Below, piece after piece: positions 61,677-64,000 of a DNA stretch of 64,000 nucleotides. Source of the stretch: an uncultured Collinsella sp. (lineage in GTDB: Bacteria; Actinomycetota; Coriobacteriia; Coriobacteriales; Coriobacteriaceae); assembly GCA_900546825.1 (NCBI GenBank), contig UREE01000004.1, positions 11,580 through 75,579 on the forward strand. Direction: 5' to 3'. Each line of letters begins with the position of its first letter. Within the stretch, counting starts at the first letter, position 1. A program made the position numbers and the translations under genes. Below the pieces are notes generated by a model that did no database searches, had not been told where the DNA came from, and saw nothing but the letters and a program-made list of their open reading frames with translations.

Positions 61677-64000
61677 ATGGCAAACTACAGTCCACAACAC
61701 TTTGGGCCTCGGGCCAAGACTGTCAACGTCAAGGGCGTTGCTAACCGCGCCGTCGCAACCGTTTTGACGGCGGGCCTCATTGCTCAGCCGCTTATGTCGC
61801 CGCTGGCGGCAATCGCCGCACCGTCAACCGATAACGGCGATTCTGTTCAGGGGGGGGGTAGTTCTGTAGAGAACACCGTTGCCGCCGGTAACCAAGCGGT
61901 CGTAAAGACGGCTGCCCAGCTGGCCGAGGAGTCGGCAAAGCAGCTCAAGGACGCTCAGGCCGCCTACGATGCCGCCCAGAAGAACGCCGATGCGGCGGGC
62001 CAGTCTCAAAAGCAGGCGCAGCAGCAAAAGAATCAGGCCTCGCAGGCTGTGAGCGACAACGAAATCGAGCAGAACGCAGCAGAAGTCGCCGCGCTCCAGG
62101 AGAAGATTGACGAGCTCAAAGCCGCCGTCGAAAAGACCGAGCAGCAGCAGAAGAAGCTGGGCGACCTGAACGATCAGCTCGATCAAGCCAACAAGAGTGT
62201 CGAGGATAAGACCCAGGCGCTCAAGGACGCCAAGGCAAAGCAGGATGAGGCCAAGAAGGCCCTCGACGATGCCCAGGCCAAGCTCGAGGCCATGGGTATG
62301 GACGAGTACGAGGCCGCCAAGAAGGCCGTCGAGGACGCGCAGGCAAAGCTCGATGACGCCAATAAGGCCGTTACTACTGCACAGGCCAATCTGGACCAGG
62401 CCAAGGCTGCCGAGGCCAGCGCCCAGCAGGAAAAGCAGAATACCGAGGCGGCTTTGACGACTGCCCAGGCCAAGAAGCAGGAGACTGCCGCTGCTCTCGC
62501 AGCCGCAACCACCGCGCGCGATAACGCCCAGCAGAAGTTCAACCAGGCGCAGGCCGCGCTCGATGCTGCCGTCTCGGGTACGGGTGTTGACCTGAGTGCG
62601 CTTGAGGCCGCCAAGAAAGCTGCTGCTGGTGAGCTCAAGACCGCGCAGGCGGAGCTCAATGCCGCGACGGATGCCGACGCCACCGCACAGACAAATCTGC
62701 AGGCCGCCCAGGCTGCCGTCGCTGCCGCGCAGGAGAAGGCCAACGCCGCCAACGCTGCTGTGGCATCTGCCCAGTCTGCATACGATGCGGCAAACAAGGA
62801 GTACAAGGACGCGGCCAGTAAGCGTGACGCCGCGAAGACGGCATACGAGCAGGCCCAGCAGACCGAGGCCGACAAGAAGGCGGAGTACGATAAGCTTGTC
62901 GAAGTTCGCAAGCAGAAGCGCAGCGAGTGGGAGGCAGCCTGCGCTGCTTCGAACGCCGCGGAAAAGGCTTATGACGCTGCTAATGTCCAGGTTGAGGCTC
63001 TTGAGCAGCAGATTGCTGAGCTCAAGTCCAACATGACCGTTGACCAGGAAGTCATCAGCCAAGGTATACTCGGCTTCATGAACTATATTAGCGACGGCAG
63101 CCAGTTCACAGCCACGCAGAAAAAGAACGCCCAGGAAGCCGTATCGATGCTGACCGGTGCCGCTGACAAGGCCGAATGGTATGACCAGTACGTCGATCAG
63201 GACATGTCTCGCGACACCAACCCGCTTTCCTTGGAGCAGATGCGCAACGCCCTGACATATCTCGACACCCAGAACAACCTCCGCAAGGCGAACGGTCAGT
63301 CGGCGCTCAGCGTCAGCCTCCGCATGACTGCGGCAGCCGCTCTTAATACATCATATTCATCGAACATCTGGGGACACTCGAACTGTTACTTCGACAACGA
63401 CGAAAATCTTGCTGGCGGAGGCGGCGCATATACCGGCGGCGAGACCGAGGATACGCTTGGCTGGCCATATACCGGTCTCTACACCCAGGAGAAAAAGGCA
63501 TTCGATAAGTACGTCGAACAGTATGGTGACGCACTTGGGAGCCATCGATATGATTCATACTATATCTACCAGCACTACTACAGCATCTACAAAGAGTGCG
63601 GGCACTATCTCAACATCATCGATGCCGGCACGAAGGCTATCGGTATCGCGACCGGTAGCGGTAAGAACACCGATTCCGAGGTAACCGTATTCGATTACAG
63701 CGCTGATGATACTCAGGCTGATTTCACTGTCTCCGAGTTCAAGAAGCTCGTGAACGACTACATCGACTCTGCCTATAACGCTGGCGGCACGCAGGCGCAG
63801 AAGGCGCAGCTCAAGGAGCTTCAGGGCAAGCTCGCCGAGGCGCAGAAGAACTTTGGAACTACTAGGGAAGCTTACTTCGCAGCTGTAAACGGGCAGGATG
63901 CCGCCCAGGACGCTTTCACCGCAGCAGATGTGAACATGAACACCGCCAAGGGCGAGTACGAGAAGGCCAAGTCCGGCACCGCCGCCGCGAAGACGGCATA
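61677..64000 (+). CDS. secreted coiled-coil/CAP-domain surface protein (5' part)
   Basis: Open from ATG 61677 (AAAGGGAG upstream) to the window edge, more than 770 residues. A signal region (about 22-47: AVATVLTAGLIAQPLMSPLAA) comes first. Codons 59-61 lie in a nine-G tract. A long Ala/Lys/Glu/Gln-rich coiled coil (about 75-450) follows. Then a CAP/SCP-like domain (about 515-670) has MRNALTYLDTQNNLRKANGQSALSVS, NSYFDNDENLAGGGG-like residues and ECGHYLNIID. A second coiled coil then begins. The C-terminus, and any wall anchor, lies outside. Confidence 0.85.
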   Translation, partial: MANYSPQHFGPRAKTVNVKGVANRAVATVLTAGLIAQPLMSPLAAIAAPSTDNGDSVQGGGSSVENTVAAGNQAVVKTAAQLAEESAKQLKDAQAAYDAAQKNADAAGQSQKQAQQQKNQASQAVSDNEIEQNAAEVAALQEKIDELKAAVEKTEQQQKKLGDLNDQLDQANKSVEDKTQALKDAKAKQDEAKKALDDAQAKLEAMGMDEYEAAKKAVEDAQAKLDDANKAVTTAQANLDQAKAAEASAQQEKQNTEAALTTAQAKKQETAAALAAATTARDNAQQKFNQAQAALDAAVSGTGVDLSALEAAKKAAAGELKTAQAELNAATDADATAQTNLQAAQAAVAAAQEKANAANAAVASAQSAYDAANKEYKDAASKRDAAKTAYEQAQQTEADKKAEYDKLVEVRKQKRSEWEAACAASNAAEKAYDAANVQVEALEQQIAELKSNMTVDQEVISQGILGFMNYISDGSQFTATQKKNAQEAVSMLTGAADKAEWYDQYVDQDMSRDTNPLSLEQMRNALTYLDTQNNLRKANGQSALSVSLRMTAAAALNTSYSSNIWGHSNCYFDNDENLAGGGGAYTGGETEDTLGWPYTGLYTQEKKAFDKYVEQYGDALGSHRYDSYYIYQHYYSIYKECGHYLNIIDAGTKAIGIATGSGKNTDSEVTVFDYSADDTQADFTVSEFKKLVNDYIDSAYNAGGTQAQKAQLKELQGKLAEAQKNFGTTREAYFAAVNGQDAAQDAFTAADVNMNTAKGEYEKAKSGTAAAKTA
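61850..61858 (+). repeat. nine-G homopolymer in the surface-protein gene
   Basis: Nine consecutive Gs, preceded by CA and followed by TAG. The present length is in frame (CAG GGG GGG GGT AGT). One G more gives TAG directly; one G less gives TAG three codons later. Confidence 0.85.

Noticed and set aside
61824..63062. A Leu/Gly-rich open frame antisense to the surface protein
   Set aside because: It mirrors the Ala/Lys/Gln coiled-coil repeats of the sense gene and has no start signal.

Overview
The window is GC-rich, densely coded bacterial DNA. It most resembles a gut actinobacterium of the Coriobacteriia, probably Collinsella. That assignment rests on gene content (pyruvate formate-lyase with its activase, an ATP-type PFK of the gut-anaerobe kind, a bile-salt-hydrolase-like enzyme, a giant 2-hydroxyacyl-CoA dehydratase activase), on codon style and on the intergenic repeats. 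No rRNA or tRNA gene is seen. It is an inference, not a database result.

Layout. 0-5.2 kb is the pyruvate formate-lyase locus: pflB without its glycyl-radical domain, that domain as a separate gene, a DegV protein and pflA. 5.2-6.9 kb holds a beta-lactamase-like remnant, MTA/SAH nucleosidase and the GTPase YsxC. 7-12.3 kb is the aspartate-family cluster: thrB and thrC on the minus strand, lysC and asd on the plus strand. 12.3-18.5 kb carries ogt, a two-component system, an AIM24-like protein, a ClC channel and a GyrI-like protein. 18.7-22.2 kb is a MacB/FtsX-type ABC exporter. 22-33.5 kb mixes a membrane-anchored HTH regulator, PFK, an Ntn hydrolase, M18 aminopeptidase, a RelB-like/PIN toxin-antitoxin pair, a 2-hydroxyacid dehydrogenase, methionine aminopeptidase, a radical SAM protein and a hydrolase. 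33.7-36 kb is a degenerate-GGDEF/REC/HD-GYP protein with a stand-alone HPt protein. 36.2-39.7 kb is a less GC-rich accessory island (DUF2975 plus HTH, then a three-gene ABC transporter).

39.8-44.1 kb is an amino-acid ABC importer operon whose ATPase gene is frameshifted, next to a glutamine-amidotransferase-like hydrolase. 44.5-50.1 kb has dxs, an HD protein, a CmpB-family membrane protein, and amt with a PII protein that lacks the uridylylated tyrosine. 50.1-54.4 kb has two TetR regulators, an MFS exporter, a HAD phosphatase and a probable type I toxin-antitoxin locus. 54.4-59.2 kb is a 1585-residue activase. The window ends with a DUF389 membrane protein and the first 2.3 kb of a secreted coiled-coil/CAP protein carrying a nine-G tract just after its signal region.

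The most unusual content is between genes. Many gaps hold very long inverted repeats with a two-tier design: an outer stem of 18-32 bp, single-stranded linkers, and an inner hairpin. In at least two sets the linkers or apex are conserved while the complementary arms differ completely, which argues for conserved structure. A further five-copy hairpin repeat lies between 15.5 and 30.6 kb, and an array of three long hairpins with an ~80-bp period sits upstream of the ABC importer. The candidate toxin locus at 53.2-53.6 kb has a 41-residue membrane peptide, convergent promoters with near-identical leaders, a shared terminator hairpin, a LexA-like box and bracketing repeats.
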